Assembly (NCBI RefSeq): GCF_900107105.1
Contig: NZ_FNOT01000006.1
Coordinates: 1-64,000 of the forward strand
Length of the DNA: 64,000 bases
Reading direction: 5' to 3'
Source of the DNA: Geodermatophilus africanus
Lineage (GTDB): Bacteria > Actinomycetota > Actinomycetes > Mycobacteriales > Geodermatophilaceae
Shown: positions 24,680 to 33,897 of the stretch, piece after piece
How positions within the stretch are numbered: the first letter of the stretch is position 1
How the letters are laid out: each line of letters starts with the position of its first letter
Made by a program: the position numbers and the translations under genes
Notes under the pieces: model-generated
What the model was told of the DNA's origin: nothing
What the model saw: only the letters and a program-made list of their open reading frames with translations
Database searches by the model: none

Positions 24680-25735
24680 TCAGGCCGGCGTCTCGAGCAG
24701 CTTGCGCAGCGCGTCGTCCACCTGCTCGAGGTAGGACGGCGAGAGCCCGAACACCGAGGCGTGGCCGTGCATGTCCTCGATCACCCGGAAGTCGCTGTCG
24801 GGGATGAGCTCCTGCTCGGGGGCACAGTCCTCGGGCGGGAAGAACTTGTCGGTGCTGATGGGCATGACGACCGTCTTCGCGGTGATCCGGCCCAGCGCGG
24901 CGGCGAGGTCCCCGTCGGTGTGCCGGCTGACGTCGCCGTGCTGCCACTTCCAGGCCTGGGCCAGCAGGTCGCCGGCGTCCATCGGCTGGAAGTAGGCCTC
25001 CAGGAAGCCGACCACGAAGTCCTCCGGCGAGCTGAAGCCCAGCGCCCGCCAGTGCTCGCCGGTCCAGAACTCGTTGGACAGCACGTGCAGCGCGAACAGC
25101 CCGGCGTGCCGCTGCAGCCCGCCGCGGACGTCCTCCGGGTCGCGGTACCAGCCCCCGGCGTACCCGGGGTCGGAGGTGAGGGCGTCGACCAGCGTCTGCG
25201 CCCAGACGACGCAGTGCTGGTACATCCGCGCGGTGCCGGCCAGCGGCGCGGCCCGATGTACCCGGTCGGGGAACCGGACCGCCCACTCGTAGGTCTGCTG
25301 GGCGCCCATCGACCCGCCGAAGACCAGCGCCAGCTCCTCGACGCCGAGCACCTCGCGCAGCAGCCGCTCCTGGGCGACCACGTCGTCCCCGATGCGCACC
25401 CGCGGGAACCGGCCCCGGCCGTAGGGGCCGGCCAGGTTGTGCGGCGAGGTGCCCAGCCCGCTGCCGAGCTGGTTGACCAGGACGACGAAGTGCTCGGCGG
25501 GGTCGATCGGCCGGCCCGACCCGACGTAGGTGTCCCGCATGACCGAGTGGTTGCCCGAGTACCAGGTCGGGATCAGGACCGCGTTGTCCTTGGCCGCGTT
25601 CAGCGTGCCGAGGGTCTGATAGGCCAGCTGGCAGCCGCGGAGGGTGACGCCCTCCTCCAGCACGAGGTCGCCGATGTCGGCGAGCTCGAACTCGCCGTGG
25701 ACCGCAGCGGAGTAGTACGGGTTGTCGATCGGCAT
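24680..25735 (-). CDS. MetX-like alpha/beta-hydrolase acyltransferase
   Basis: 351 residues of the homoserine O-acetyltransferase family. Seen: LAYQTLGTLNAAKDNAVLI (about 37-55), GSGLGTSPHN, the nucleophile elbow FGGSMGAQQ with Ser142, ISTDKFFPPED with the likely catalytic Asp, and MHGHASVFG with the His. True MetX proteins carry a longer lid and a PSGxxx acceptor signature; this shorter protein belongs to the divergent hydrolase-like branch, so a role in methionine synthesis is not certain. A TAGCGT hexamer at 25788-25793 (minus strand) could be its -10, about 45 nt before the 5' region with GAGACGAGG. Confidence 0.72.
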   Translation of the reverse strand: MPIDNPYYSAAVHGEFELADIGDLVLEEGVTLRGCQLAYQTLGTLNAAKDNAVLIPTWYSGNHSVMRDTYVGSGRPIDPAEHFVVLVNQLGSGLGTSPHNLAGPYGRGRFPRVRIGDDVVAQERLLREVLGVEELALVFGGSMGAQQTYEWAVRFPDRVHRAAPLAGTARMYQHCVVWAQTLVDALTSDPGYAGGWYRDPEDVRGGLQRHAGLFALHVLSNEFWTGEHWRALGFSSPEDFVVGFLEAYFQPMDAGDLLAQAWKWQHGDVSRHTDGDLAAALGRITAKTVVMPISTDKFFPPEDCAPEQELIPDSDFRVIEDMHGHASVFGLSPSYLEQVDDALRKLLETPA

Positions 25736-25823
25736 GGCCGGCCTCGTCTCGGCAGCGGGGCTGGACCGCGGTCACGGCCCTCACTGGACGCTAATGGTCC
25801 GTGACAGTGCTCACACCTCGGGC

Positions 25824-26813
25824 TCAGGAGTCGTGCAGGAACGTCTCCAGCAGCTGCTGCGCGGCCAGCGCCGGGGTCAGCTCGCCGGCCAGCACCGCCT
25901 TCTCCAGCTCCGGCGCGGCCGCCCGGACGCCCGGGTGCGCACGCAGCCGGTGCTCCAGCCCGTCGCGTACCAGCTGCCGGGTCCAGCGCACCTGCTGCGA
26001 CCGGCGCTGCTCGTCGAACGCGCCGGAGGCCCTCCGCCGGTCCTGGTGCTCGACCAGCTTGGCCCAGACCTCGTCGAGCCCCTCACCGGTGAGCCCGGCG
26101 CAGGTCAGCACCGGCACCTGCCAGTCCTCCCCGTGACCGCGCAGCATGCGGATCGCCCCGGCCAGCTCGCGGGCCGCCTTGCGCGCGTCCGGGGCACCGG
26201 GCCCGTCCGCCTTGTTCACCGCGATGACGTCGGCGATCTCGAGGATGCCGCGCTTGATGCCCTGCAGCTGGTCGCCGGTGCGGGCCAGCGTGAGGAACAG
26301 GAACGAGTCGACCATCTCGGCGACGGTGATCTCCGACTGCCCGACACCGACCGTCTCCACCAGGACGACGTCGTACCCGGCCGCCTCGACGACGACCATC
26401 GACTCCCGCGTGGCCTGCGCGACCCCGCCGAGCGTGCCCGACGTGGGCGAGGGGCGGATGAACGCCTGCGGGTCGACCGACAGCCGCGCCATCCGGGTCT
26501 TGTCGCCGAGAATCGACCCGCCGGACCGTGCGGACGACGGGTCGACGGCCAGCACCGCCACCCTCGACCCCGACGCGGTGAGCGTCACGCCGAGCTGGTC
26601 GATGAAGGTCGACTTCCCCACCCCGGGGACGCCGCTGATGCCGACCCGCCGCGCCGCCCCGGCGTGCGGCAGCAGCTCGACCAGCAGCTCCTGCGCGCGC
26701 TCCCGGTGGTCGGTGCGGTGCGACTCCACCAGCGTGATCGCGCGCGCCACGGCCCGCCGGTCCCCCGCGAGCACGCCCTCGACCAGCGCCGGGACGTCGA
26801 CGGACCGGCCCAT
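25824..26813 (-). CDS. meaB: Methylmalonyl-CoA mutase-associated GTPase MeaB
   Basis: 329-residue G3E-family P-loop GTPase that loads and protects adenosylcobalamin in methylmalonyl-CoA mutase. Seen: Walker A GISGVPGVGKSTFID (about 58-72), VLAVDPSSARSGGSILGDKTRM (switch and Mg site), VETVGVGQSE (about 160-169), and the base-binding NKAD. The ATG (26813) overlaps the mutB stop by one base (TGATG), giving the order mutA-mutB-meaB in one translationally coupled unit. An in-frame extension far upstream is only the shadow of mutB. Confidence 0.92.
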   Translation of the reverse strand: MGRSVDVPALVEGVLAGDRRAVARAITLVESHRTDHRERAQELLVELLPHAGAARRVGISGVPGVGKSTFIDQLGVTLTASGSRVAVLAVDPSSARSGGSILGDKTRMARLSVDPQAFIRPSPTSGTLGGVAQATRESMVVVEAAGYDVVLVETVGVGQSEITVAEMVDSFLFLTLARTGDQLQGIKRGILEIADVIAVNKADGPGAPDARKAARELAGAIRMLRGHGEDWQVPVLTCAGLTGEGLDEVWAKLVEHQDRRRASGAFDEQRRSQQVRWTRQLVRDGLEHRLRAHPGVRAAAPELEKAVLAGELTPALAAQQLLETFLHDS

Positions 26814-29020
26814 CAGTGCCCGAGGTTCGAGGACAGCGTCCGCAGCAGCCGCTGCGCCGCCTCGGCGACCACCGTGCCGGGCAGGAACACCTCGGCGGCG
26901 CCCATCTCCTTGAGCGTCGGCACGTCGTCGGGCGGGATGACCCCGCCGACCACGATGACGACGTCCTCGGCCCCGAGGTCGGCGAGCGCCTGCTTGAGCG
27001 CCGGCACCAGCGTCAGGTGGCCGGCGGCCAGCGACGAGACGCCGACGACGTGCACGTCGGCCTCGACCGCCTGCCGGGCGACCTCCTCGGGGGTCTGGAA
27101 CAGCGGGCCCACGTCGACGTCGAAGCCGAGGTCGGCGAACGCGGTCGCGATGACCTTCTGGCCGCGGTCGTGGCCGTCCTGGCCCATCTTGGCGACCAGG
27201 ATGCGGGGACGGCGTCCCTCGGCCTCCTCGAACGCCTCGGCCATGCTGCGGGTCTCCTCCATCGGACCGGAGCTCCCTGCCTCGTCGCGGTAGACGCCCG
27301 AGATGGTGCGCACCTGGCCCGCGTGTCGCCCGTAGACCTCCTCCAGCGCGTCGGAGATCTCCCCGACGGTGGCCTTGGCGCGTGCGGCGTCGACGGCGAG
27401 CTTGAGCAGGTTCGCGTCCAGCTCGCGCCCCCGCCGTCCCTCGGCGGCGGCCCGCGCGGCGTCGGTGAGCCGGCGCAGGGCCTCCTGCACGGCTGAGCCG
27501 TCCCGGGAGGCCCGCAGCTCCTCGAGCTTGGCCTTCTGCTGGGCGAGCACGTCGGCGTTGTCCACCCGCAGGACCTCGATCGCCTCGTCGGCGTCGACCC
27601 GGTACTTGTTGATGCCGATCACTGGCTGCCGGCCGGAGTCGATGCGCGCCTGGGTGCGGGCGGCGGCCTCCTCGATGCGCAGCTTCGGGATGCCGTCGTC
27701 GATGGCCTGCGCCATGCCGCCGTGCTCGGCGACCTCCTCGATGTGCGCCCAGGCGCGGCGGGCCAGGTCGTAGGTCAGCTTCTCCACGTACGCCGAGCCG
27801 CCCCACGGGTCGATCACCCGTGTCGTCCCGGACTCCTGCTGCAGCAGCAGCTGGGTGTTGCGGGCGATCCGGGCGGAGAAGTCGGTGGGCAGCGCCAGCG
27901 CCTCGTCGAGTGCGTTGGTGTGCAGCGACTGGGTGTGCCCCTGGGTGGCGGCCATCGCCTCCAGGCAGGTGCGGACGACGTTGTTGTAGACGTCCTGCGC
28001 CGTCAGCGACCAGCCCGAGGTCTGCGAGTGGGTGCGCAGCGACAGCGACTTGTCCCGCTGCGCGCCGGCGTCCTCGACCAGCCGCGCCCACAGCAGCCGC
28101 CCGGCCCGCAGCTTGGCGACCTCCATGAAGAAGTTCATGCCGATGGCCCAGAAGAAGCTCAGCCGCGGCGCGAAGGCGTCGACGTCGAGCCCGGCATCCT
28201 TGCCCGCGTTCAGGTACTCCACGCCGTCCGCGAGCGTGTAGGCCAGCTCCAGGTCGGCCGTCGCCCCGGCCTCCTGGATGTGGTAGCCGGAGATGGAGAT
28301 CGAGTTGAACCGCGGCATCTGCTGCGAGGTGAACGCGAAGATGTCGCTGATGATCTGCATCGACGGCTTGGGCGGGTAGATGTAGGTGTTGCGGACCATG
28401 AACTCCTTGAGGATGTCGTTCTGGATGGTCCCGGTCAGCTGACCGTGCTCGACCCCCTGCTCCTCGGCGGCGACGATGTAGAGCGCCAGCACCGGCAGGA
28501 CGGCGCCGTTCATGGTCATCGAGACGCTCATCCGGTCCAGCGGGATGCCGTCGAACAGCTGCCGCATGTCCAGGATCGAGTCGACCGCCACCCCGGCCAT
28601 GCCGACGTCGCCGACGACGCGCGGGTGGTCGGAGTCGTAGCCCCGGTGGGTGGGCAGGTCGAAGGCGATCGACAGGCCCTTCTGCCCCGCGGCGAGGTTG
28701 CGCCGGTAGAAGGCGTTGGACGCCGCGGCGGTGGAGAAGCCCGCGTACTGGCGGACCGTCCACGGCTGCGTCGTGTACATCGTGGGATAGGGCCCGCGCA
28801 GGTAGGGCGGCAGCCCCGGGTAGGTCTGCAGGAAGTCCAGACCCCGCAGGTCCGCGGGGGTGGACAGCGGCGGGACGGCGATGCCCTCCGGCGTCTCCCA
28901 GGTGGCCTCCTCCACGCCACGGCCGGTGGTCTCCTTGAACCGCTTGGCCCAGTCGTCGGCCGAGGCGGCCGCCGCGGGGCGGCCCAGCTCGACGCCGCCG
29001 AAGTCGGGGATCGTGCTCAT
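26813..29020 (-). CDS. mutB: Methylmalonyl-CoA mutase large subunit
   Basis: 735-residue catalytic subunit that interconverts (R)-methylmalonyl-CoA and succinyl-CoA with adenosylcobalamin. The N-terminal TIM barrel shows [21 protein letters not shown], the substrate-binding [20 protein letters not shown] and [23 protein letters not shown]. The C-terminal B12-binding domain carries the base-off motif DGHDRG (His617), then GVSSLAAGH and [10 protein letters not shown]. It overlaps mutA by 4 nt (ATGA). Length and motifs are complete. The propionyl-CoA carboxylase genes at 11-15.5 kb supply its substrate; no epimerase is visible in this window. Confidence 0.95.
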   Translation of the reverse strand: MSTIPDFGGVELGRPAAAASADDWAKRFKETTGRGVEEATWETPEGIAVPPLSTPADLRGLDFLQTYPGLPPYLRGPYPTMYTTQPWTVRQYAGFSTAAASNAFYRRNLAAGQKGLSIAFDLPTHRGYDSDHPRVVGDVGMAGVAVDSILDMRQLFDGIPLDRMSVSMTMNGAVLPVLALYIVAAEEQGVEHGQLTGTIQNDILKEFMVRNTYIYPPKPSMQIISDIFAFTSQQMPRFNSISISGYHIQEAGATADLELAYTLADGVEYLNAGKDAGLDVDAFAPRLSFFWAIGMNFFMEVAKLRAGRLLWARLVEDAGAQRDKSLSLRTHSQTSGWSLTAQDVYNNVVRTCLEAMAATQGHTQSLHTNALDEALALPTDFSARIARNTQLLLQQESGTTRVIDPWGGSAYVEKLTYDLARRAWAHIEEVAEHGGMAQAIDDGIPKLRIEEAAARTQARIDSGRQPVIGINKYRVDADEAIEVLRVDNADVLAQQKAKLEELRASRDGSAVQEALRRLTDAARAAAEGRRGRELDANLLKLAVDAARAKATVGEISDALEEVYGRHAGQVRTISGVYRDEAGSSGPMEETRSMAEAFEEAEGRRPRILVAKMGQDGHDRGQKVIATAFADLGFDVDVGPLFQTPEEVARQAVEADVHVVGVSSLAAGHLTLVPALKQALADLGAEDVVIVVGGVIPPDDVPTLKEMGAAEVFLPGTVVAEAAQRLLRTLSSNLGH

Positions 29021-30903
29021 GCGGGGACTCCCAACTGCTCGTGGACGCTGCGGAGGACGTCGAGCGCGTCGCACCCGGCGTACACGTACCCGTCGACGCC
29101 CTCGACGGCGAGCGACGGCTTGCCGGCCAGCCACACCGCGGTGGCCCCGGCGGCGCGCAGCTCCGCGGCGAGTGCCGCCGCGGACTCCGCGTAGTCCCGG
29201 TCGGTCCCGCAGATGCAGGCGACCGTCGTCCCCGCGTCGGCGAGGCCGGTGACCCCGTCGCCCGACGGCGTCACCACTCCCCCGGCCTGGAACAGGTTGC
29301 CGGCAAAGGTGGCACGGGCGGTGTGCCGGGCGATCGGCCCGATGGTGGCCAGGTAGACCCTCGGCTCGGACCCCGTCTGCCGGGCGGCGTCGGCGCGGTC
29401 GCGCAGCTCCTCGAACGCCTGCGCCGCCCGCACCCGCGGCAGCCCCCCGGTCGGCTGCAGGTCCGCGGCGGGCTGCCGCTCGGGCAGCTTCTCGCTGAGG
29501 TTGGGGAACTCGCTGACGCCGGTGATCGCGTCGGTGCGGTGCGCCAGCCGCTCGACGCGGGCGTCCCACGCGGCGGCGATCCGGTCGCGGACCAGACCCG
29601 AGCCGAGCGCGGCGACCAGCCCGCCGGCCCGCTCGATCTCGGTGAACCAGCTCCAGGCGGCCTCGGCGAGCGCGTCGGTGAGCGACTCGACGTACCAGGA
29701 GCCGCCGGCCGGGTCGAGCACGCGGGCGACGTGGGCCTCCTCGACCAGCAGGGCCTGGGTGTTGCGGGCGATCCGGCGGGAGAAGGCGTCGGGCAGGCCG
29801 AGCGCGGCGTCGAAGGGCTGCACGGTGACGACGTCGGCGCCGCCCACGCCCGCGGCGAAGCAGGCCACCGTCGTCCGGAGCATGTTGACCCAGGGATCGC
29901 GTTTCGTCGTCATCACCGAGGAGGTGACGGCGTGCTGCCGCTGGCCGCGGACGTCGGGCGAGGCGCCGCTGACCTCGCCGACCCGGTCCCACAGCCGGCG
30001 GGCGGCGCGCAGCGCGGCGATCGTCGTGAACTGGTCGGCGCTGGCGGCGTAGCGGAACTCGATCGCGGCGAACGCCTCGTCGGTCGACAGCCCGCCGTCG
30101 GTCAGCGTCCGCAGGTAGGCCACCCCCGCGGCCAGCGAGCAGCCCAGCTCCTCGACGGCGGAGGCGCCGGCGTCGTGGAAGACCGTGCCGTCGACGACGA
30201 CGGTGCGCCAGCCCGCGGGCGCCCGGCGGGCGACGTCGGCCAGCCCGGTGAGGTCCTGCTCCTCGCCGGAGGCGGCCTGCACGCCGAGCGGGTCCAGGCC
30301 CAGGGAGCCGCCGGGAGCGAGGTCGGTGCGGCCGGCGACGTGGGCGAGCAGCGCCTCCGCGGCCGGCAGCCCGCCGGAGACGGACACCGGCGCGAGGTCG
30401 AGGTACACGTCGGCCAGGACGTCGCCGAGCGCGTCGACCGGGACCGCGCCCTCGCCGAGCGCCAGCCACAGGGAGGTGACGCCGTTCTCCAGGTCGGCCG
30501 CGATCGCCTCCCTCGTCGACGCGACGTCGGGGTGGGCGTGCCGCTGGCGGACGTCCCAGCCACCGGGCACGTCGCCGCCGGCCGAACCCGCCCGGGAGCC
30601 GCGGACGAAGGGGGCCAGCCCCGGGACGCCGACCGCGGCCGGCAGGTCGCCGGCGTCCTCGGCGGTGTAGAGCGGGGCGACGCTGACGCCGGTGGCCACC
30701 GGCACCCGCAGGGCGTCCTCGACCGGTTCGGGCAGGTCCTCACGGCCGGCCTTGCGGAGCACCACGGCGACCAGCTCGCGCCACGCCTCCCGGGTCGCGG
30801 CCGGGAAGCCGGCGGCGAGCCTGAGGTCGTCGGGGACGGCGTGCTCGGCCGGCACCTCGGCGTCGGCGTGCGCGGTGGTCTGCTGGTCGCTGGAACTCAT
30901 CAT
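29017..30903 (-). CDS. mutA: Methylmalonyl-CoA mutase small subunit
   Basis: 628 residues; structural partner of MutB in the actinobacterial heterodimer. It keeps the barrel scaffold ([51 protein letters not shown]) but, as expected for the small subunit, its C-terminal B12-like domain lacks DxHxxG: the segment reads [17 protein letters not shown]. It does not bind cobalamin (family knowledge). Start ATG 30903, with a second ATG one codon later equally possible. It follows the amidohydrolase by 37 bp on the same strand; I see no cobalamin riboswitch in that gap. Confidence 0.93.
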   Translation of the reverse strand: MMSSSDQQTTAHADAEVPAEHAVPDDLRLAAGFPAATREAWRELVAVVLRKAGREDLPEPVEDALRVPVATGVSVAPLYTAEDAGDLPAAVGVPGLAPFVRGSRAGSAGGDVPGGWDVRQRHAHPDVASTREAIAADLENGVTSLWLALGEGAVPVDALGDVLADVYLDLAPVSVSGGLPAAEALLAHVAGRTDLAPGGSLGLDPLGVQAASGEEQDLTGLADVARRAPAGWRTVVVDGTVFHDAGASAVEELGCSLAAGVAYLRTLTDGGLSTDEAFAAIEFRYAASADQFTTIAALRAARRLWDRVGEVSGASPDVRGQRQHAVTSSVMTTKRDPWVNMLRTTVACFAAGVGGADVVTVQPFDAALGLPDAFSRRIARNTQALLVEEAHVARVLDPAGGSWYVESLTDALAEAAWSWFTEIERAGGLVAALGSGLVRDRIAAAWDARVERLAHRTDAITGVSEFPNLSEKLPERQPAADLQPTGGLPRVRAAQAFEELRDRADAARQTGSEPRVYLATIGPIARHTARATFAGNLFQAGGVVTPSGDGVTGLADAGTTVACICGTDRDYAESAAALAAELRAAGATAVWLAGKPSLAVEGVDGYVYAGCDALDVLRSVHEQLGVPA

Positions 30904-30940
30904 CGGGCTCCCGGCCTCGTCGGACGATCCGCGTCAGTGT

Positions 30941-32188
30941 CTACCGCCGAGCGCCCGGACCGGAACCGCTGGGGTGCGGCGACGGGCCGGGCGGCGGGGC
31001 GCCCGCGTCGGCGGCCAGCGCGTGCAGGGCCGTGCGCGCCAGCAGCCGGACGCCGATCCCGATCGCCCGCTCATCGACGTCGAAGGTGCCCCGGTGCAGG
31101 TCCAGCGGCGCGCCGCCGCCGTGGGTGCCCAGCCGGGCGAGGGCGATGGGCAGGACGTCGGCGAACCAGCCGAAGTCCTCGCCGCCCATGCTCTGCGCGG
31201 AGAGCCGCAGCCCGTCGCTGCCCACCGTCTCCAGCGTCGCCGAGCGCAGCAGCGCCACCGCCCGCGGGTCGTTGACCACCGGCGGCACGCCGCGGACGTA
31301 GTCGACCTCCACGTCGGCGCCGGTGGTGGCGGCTACCCGCTCCACCAGAGAGCGCAGCAGCGTCTCGGCGTCCTGCCAGGCGTCGCGGTCGAGCACCCGC
31401 ACCGTGCCGCTCAGGTGGCCGCGCTGCGGGATGGCGTTGGCCGCCACCCCGGCCTTGACCGCGCCCCACACCAGCGACATCCCGGCGCGCGGGTCGACCT
31501 GCCGGGACAGCAGCGACGGCAGGTCGGTGATCAGCCGGCCGAGGGCGTCGACGAGGTCGACGGTCAGCTGGGGGCGGGCGGTGTGCCCGCCGGGGCCGGT
31601 GAGGGTGACGTCCATCCGGTCGCAGGCCGCGGTGATCGCGCCGGTGCGCAGACCGACGCAGCCGGCCGGGATGGAGGGGTCGCAGTGCAGGGCGAACGCC
31701 CGCGAGGCGCCGTCCAGCACCCCGGCGGCCACCACCCCGGTGGCGCCGCCGGGCACCGTCTCCTCGGCGGGCTGGAAGACGCAGCGCACCGTGCCGGGCA
31801 GGCCGTCCAGCGAGTTCAGCGCCAGCGCCGCGCCGAGCAGGACGGTGGTGTGCACGTCGTGCCCGCAGGCGTGGCAGGTGTTCTCGCGGGTGGAGGCGTA
31901 GGGGACGTCCTTGAGGTCGGCCAGCGGCAGCGCGTCGATGTCGGCGCGCAGCACCACGATCGGGTCCCCGGAGCCCACCTCGACGACGAGCCCGGTGCCC
32001 GACGGCAGCCGCTTGGGCTCCAGGCCGGCGTTGCGCAGCCGCTGCTCGAGGAAGGACGTCGTCTCGAACTCGGCGTAGGACAGCTCGGGGTGGGCGTGCA
32101 GGTGCCGGCGCACGGCGACCAGCTGCGACTGCCGCTCGGCGACCCACTCGTCGACCGCCGTCCCCAGCTCCTCCGGAAAGGAGGTCAT
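30941..32188 (-). CDS. M20 family amidohydrolase (AmiB/hippurate hydrolase-like)
   Basis: 415-residue zinc peptidase/amidohydrolase. Seen: RRHLHAHPELSYAEFET (about 27-43), LRADIDALPL (about 79-88), HACGHDVHTTVLLGAA with the metal ligands His/Asp, FQPAEETVPGGATGV with the catalytic Glu pair, an inserted dimerisation domain with GPGGHTARP, and the last metal-ligand region near SAQSMGGEDFGWF. Family members remove acyl groups from N-acyl amino acids or cleave amides. In M. tuberculosis the paralogues amiA1/amiB1 (Rv3305c/Rv3306c) lie beside lpdA and deoD, and this gene holds the equivalent place. The last 25 residues are Pro/Gly-rich. Confidence 0.85.
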   Translation of the reverse strand: MTSFPEELGTAVDEWVAERQSQLVAVRRHLHAHPELSYAEFETTSFLEQRLRNAGLEPKRLPSGTGLVVEVGSGDPIVVLRADIDALPLADLKDVPYASTRENTCHACGHDVHTTVLLGAALALNSLDGLPGTVRCVFQPAEETVPGGATGVVAAGVLDGASRAFALHCDPSIPAGCVGLRTGAITAACDRMDVTLTGPGGHTARPQLTVDLVDALGRLITDLPSLLSRQVDPRAGMSLVWGAVKAGVAANAIPQRGHLSGTVRVLDRDAWQDAETLLRSLVERVAATTGADVEVDYVRGVPPVVNDPRAVALLRSATLETVGSDGLRLSAQSMGGEDFGWFADVLPIALARLGTHGGGAPLDLHRGTFDVDERAIGIGVRLLARTALHALAADAGAPPPGPSPHPSGSGPGARR

Positions 32189-32218
32189 CCGGCGATACCC
32201 GTCATGCCGCGGCGCCCG

Positions 32219-33424
32219 TCATGCCGCGTGGCCGCCGGTGCACCGGGCCGGGCCGGGCACCGGCCCGGGCGGCAGGCCGGCCGGGCCGCTGGTGGGCAGG
32301 CCGTCCCGGAGCTCGGCGAGCAGGCTGTCGACGACGGCGGTGAGGTCGCCGTCGTGCGCCGCGGCGACCGCGCGCTGCCGCTGGTAGGAGGCGCCGACGG
32401 CCAGGACGCGCTCGACGTCGGCCAGCTCGGCCTCGCAGCCCAGCCGACGGGCGGTGGGCTCGAGCTCCTCGACCAGGTCGGCGATCGCCTGCCGCACCGG
32501 CCGCACGGTGCCCTTGTCGTCGACGACGATGTCGGCGTCGAGGCCGTACCGGGCCGCCCGCCACTTGTTCTCGCGCAGCACCCACGAGGCCGGCACCGGC
32601 AGGGTGTAGCCGCGGTCGAGCTGGGTGTCGAACTGCTCGACCAGGCACTGCGAGAGCGCGGCGACCGCGCCGACCTCGTCGAGGGTCGGCAGCCCGTCGC
32701 AGATGCGCAGCTCGACGGTGCCGAAGTCCGGGTGCGGGCGGATGTCCCACCACACCTCGCGGACGCTCTCGATGGCGTGCGTGGAGATCAGCGTCTCCAT
32801 GTACTCCTCGAAGCGGTCCCAGCCCGACAGCTGGTAGGGCAGCCCGGCGGTCGGCATCCCCTCGAAGACCTTGGAGCGGGCCGAGGCCAGCCCGGTGTCG
32901 CAGCCGACCCAGAACGGGGAGGACGCCGACAGCGCCAGGAAGTGCGGCACGTACTGGGTGAGCGCGTTGACGATCGGGATCGCCTTCTCCGGCGCCCGGA
33001 CGCCGACGTGCACGTGGACGCCGAAGATCTGCAGCCGGCGGGCCAGCCACTGCATCTTCTCGACCAGCTGCAGGTAGCGCTCCTTGGGCGAGATCTGCTG
33101 CGTCTGCCAGTCGGTGATCGGGTGGGTGCCGGCGCACATCAGGCCCAGGCCGCGGCGCTCGGCGGCCGCCCTGACCTCGGCGACGGTGCCGGCGAGGTCG
33201 CGCTTGGCCTCGTCGACGGTGGTGCAGATGCCGGTGATGACCTCGACGGTCGACTGCAGCAGCTCGTGCTTGGCCTTGGGGTGCTCCTGAGCGCCCTCGG
33301 GCCGCATCTCCTCGAGGATCTCGACCGCCCCCGCGGTCAGCTGCCGGGTCTGGACGTCGACGAGCTGCAGCTCCCACTCGACGCCGAGGCTGGCTCGCTC
33401 GGAGGAGTGGAAGGGGATCTGCAC
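32219..33424 (-). CDS. Glutamate--cysteine ligase-like carboxylate-amine ligase (YbdK type)
   Basis: 401 residues of the GCS2 family, from GTG at 33424: VQIPFHSSERASLGVEWELQ. Seen: the opening GVEWELQLVD, HELLQSTVEVITGIC, ICAGTHP-like MCAGTHPITDW, the ATP/Mg motif FGVHVHVGV and the late EVWWDIRPHPDFGTVELRICDG. Related enzymes join glutamate (or other acids) to cysteine or amines using ATP; in actinobacteria without glutathione the role is unclear. The start choice is supported by TACACT 6 nt upstream; an upstream in-frame ATG at 33607 lacks conserved sequence. The end is Pro/Gly-rich. Confidence 0.82.
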   Translation of the reverse strand: MQIPFHSSERASLGVEWELQLVDVQTRQLTAGAVEILEEMRPEGAQEHPKAKHELLQSTVEVITGICTTVDEAKRDLAGTVAEVRAAAERRGLGLMCAGTHPITDWQTQQISPKERYLQLVEKMQWLARRLQIFGVHVHVGVRAPEKAIPIVNALTQYVPHFLALSASSPFWVGCDTGLASARSKVFEGMPTAGLPYQLSGWDRFEEYMETLISTHAIESVREVWWDIRPHPDFGTVELRICDGLPTLDEVGAVAALSQCLVEQFDTQLDRGYTLPVPASWVLRENKWRAARYGLDADIVVDDKGTVRPVRQAIADLVEELEPTARRLGCEAELADVERVLAVGASYQRQRAVAAAHDGDLTAVVDSLLAELRDGLPTSGPAGLPPGPVPGPARCTGGHAA

Positions 33425-33430
33425 GCCCGG

Positions 33431-33436
33431 AGTGTA
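33431..33436 (-). promoter_or_regulatory. Candidate -10 hexamer (TACACT) for the carboxylate-amine ligase
   Basis: TACACT on the minus strand ends 6 nt before the GTG at 33424; leaderless spacing. Confidence 0.4.
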
Positions 33437-33578
33437 GGGATGATCAGCGCCGTGCACCCCTCGGGAGCTGCACCGCAACCGGGCCGCAACCGCACCCGAC
33501 CGGGTCGCAACCAGCCGGGCCTGTGCTGGGGGCCTCAGCCGGGACCGTCCCGGCTCGCGTCCCCGGAGGTCACCGGTC

Positions 33579-33830
33579 ATGACTGTCAGAACCCGCACTT
33601 CGCTCACTGCCGCCGCCCTCGTCGCGGGGGCCGCGCTCCTCGTCCCGGCCGTCGCCGCCGCCGACCCACCCGCACTGGACGACCGCCCGGTGCTGTGCAG
33701 CGAGGTCCTCGCCCGCGCCGCCGACTTCCCCGGTGGGATGACCGGGGACGACGGCGAGATCCGCTTCGTCTCCGACGGCTACGTCAGCTTCCTCATGCGT
33801 CAGCCGGACTGCTCGCAGACCGGGGCCTGA
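33579..33830 (+). CDS. Small secreted protein of unknown function
   Basis: 83 residues. GGAGG ends 8 nt before the ATG. Residues 1-28 form a clear signal peptide (MTVRTRTSL, Ala/Val/Leu core, AVAAADPP cleavage), leaving a mature piece of about 55 residues. It has two cysteines (VLCSEV and PDCSQTG) that could form one disulfide, and otherwise an acidic, aromatic-poor composition. I recognise no family. It diverges from the ligase gene and converges on the regulator remnant at 33898. Confidence 0.6.
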   Translation: MTVRTRTSLTAAALVAGAALLVPAVAAADPPALDDRPVLCSEVLARAADFPGGMTGDDGEIRFVSDGYVSFLMRQPDCSQTGA

Positions 33831-33897
33831 CCGACCCCGGCACGGCCCCGCCGTCGCGCCCACCGGCCCCGGCCTGGGGCGACGGTGCGCCCACCGG

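Noticed and set aside
30904-30940. Cobalamin riboswitch in front of mutA
   Set aside because: Only 37 bp separate mutA from the upstream gene; there is no room and no B12-box-like sequence.
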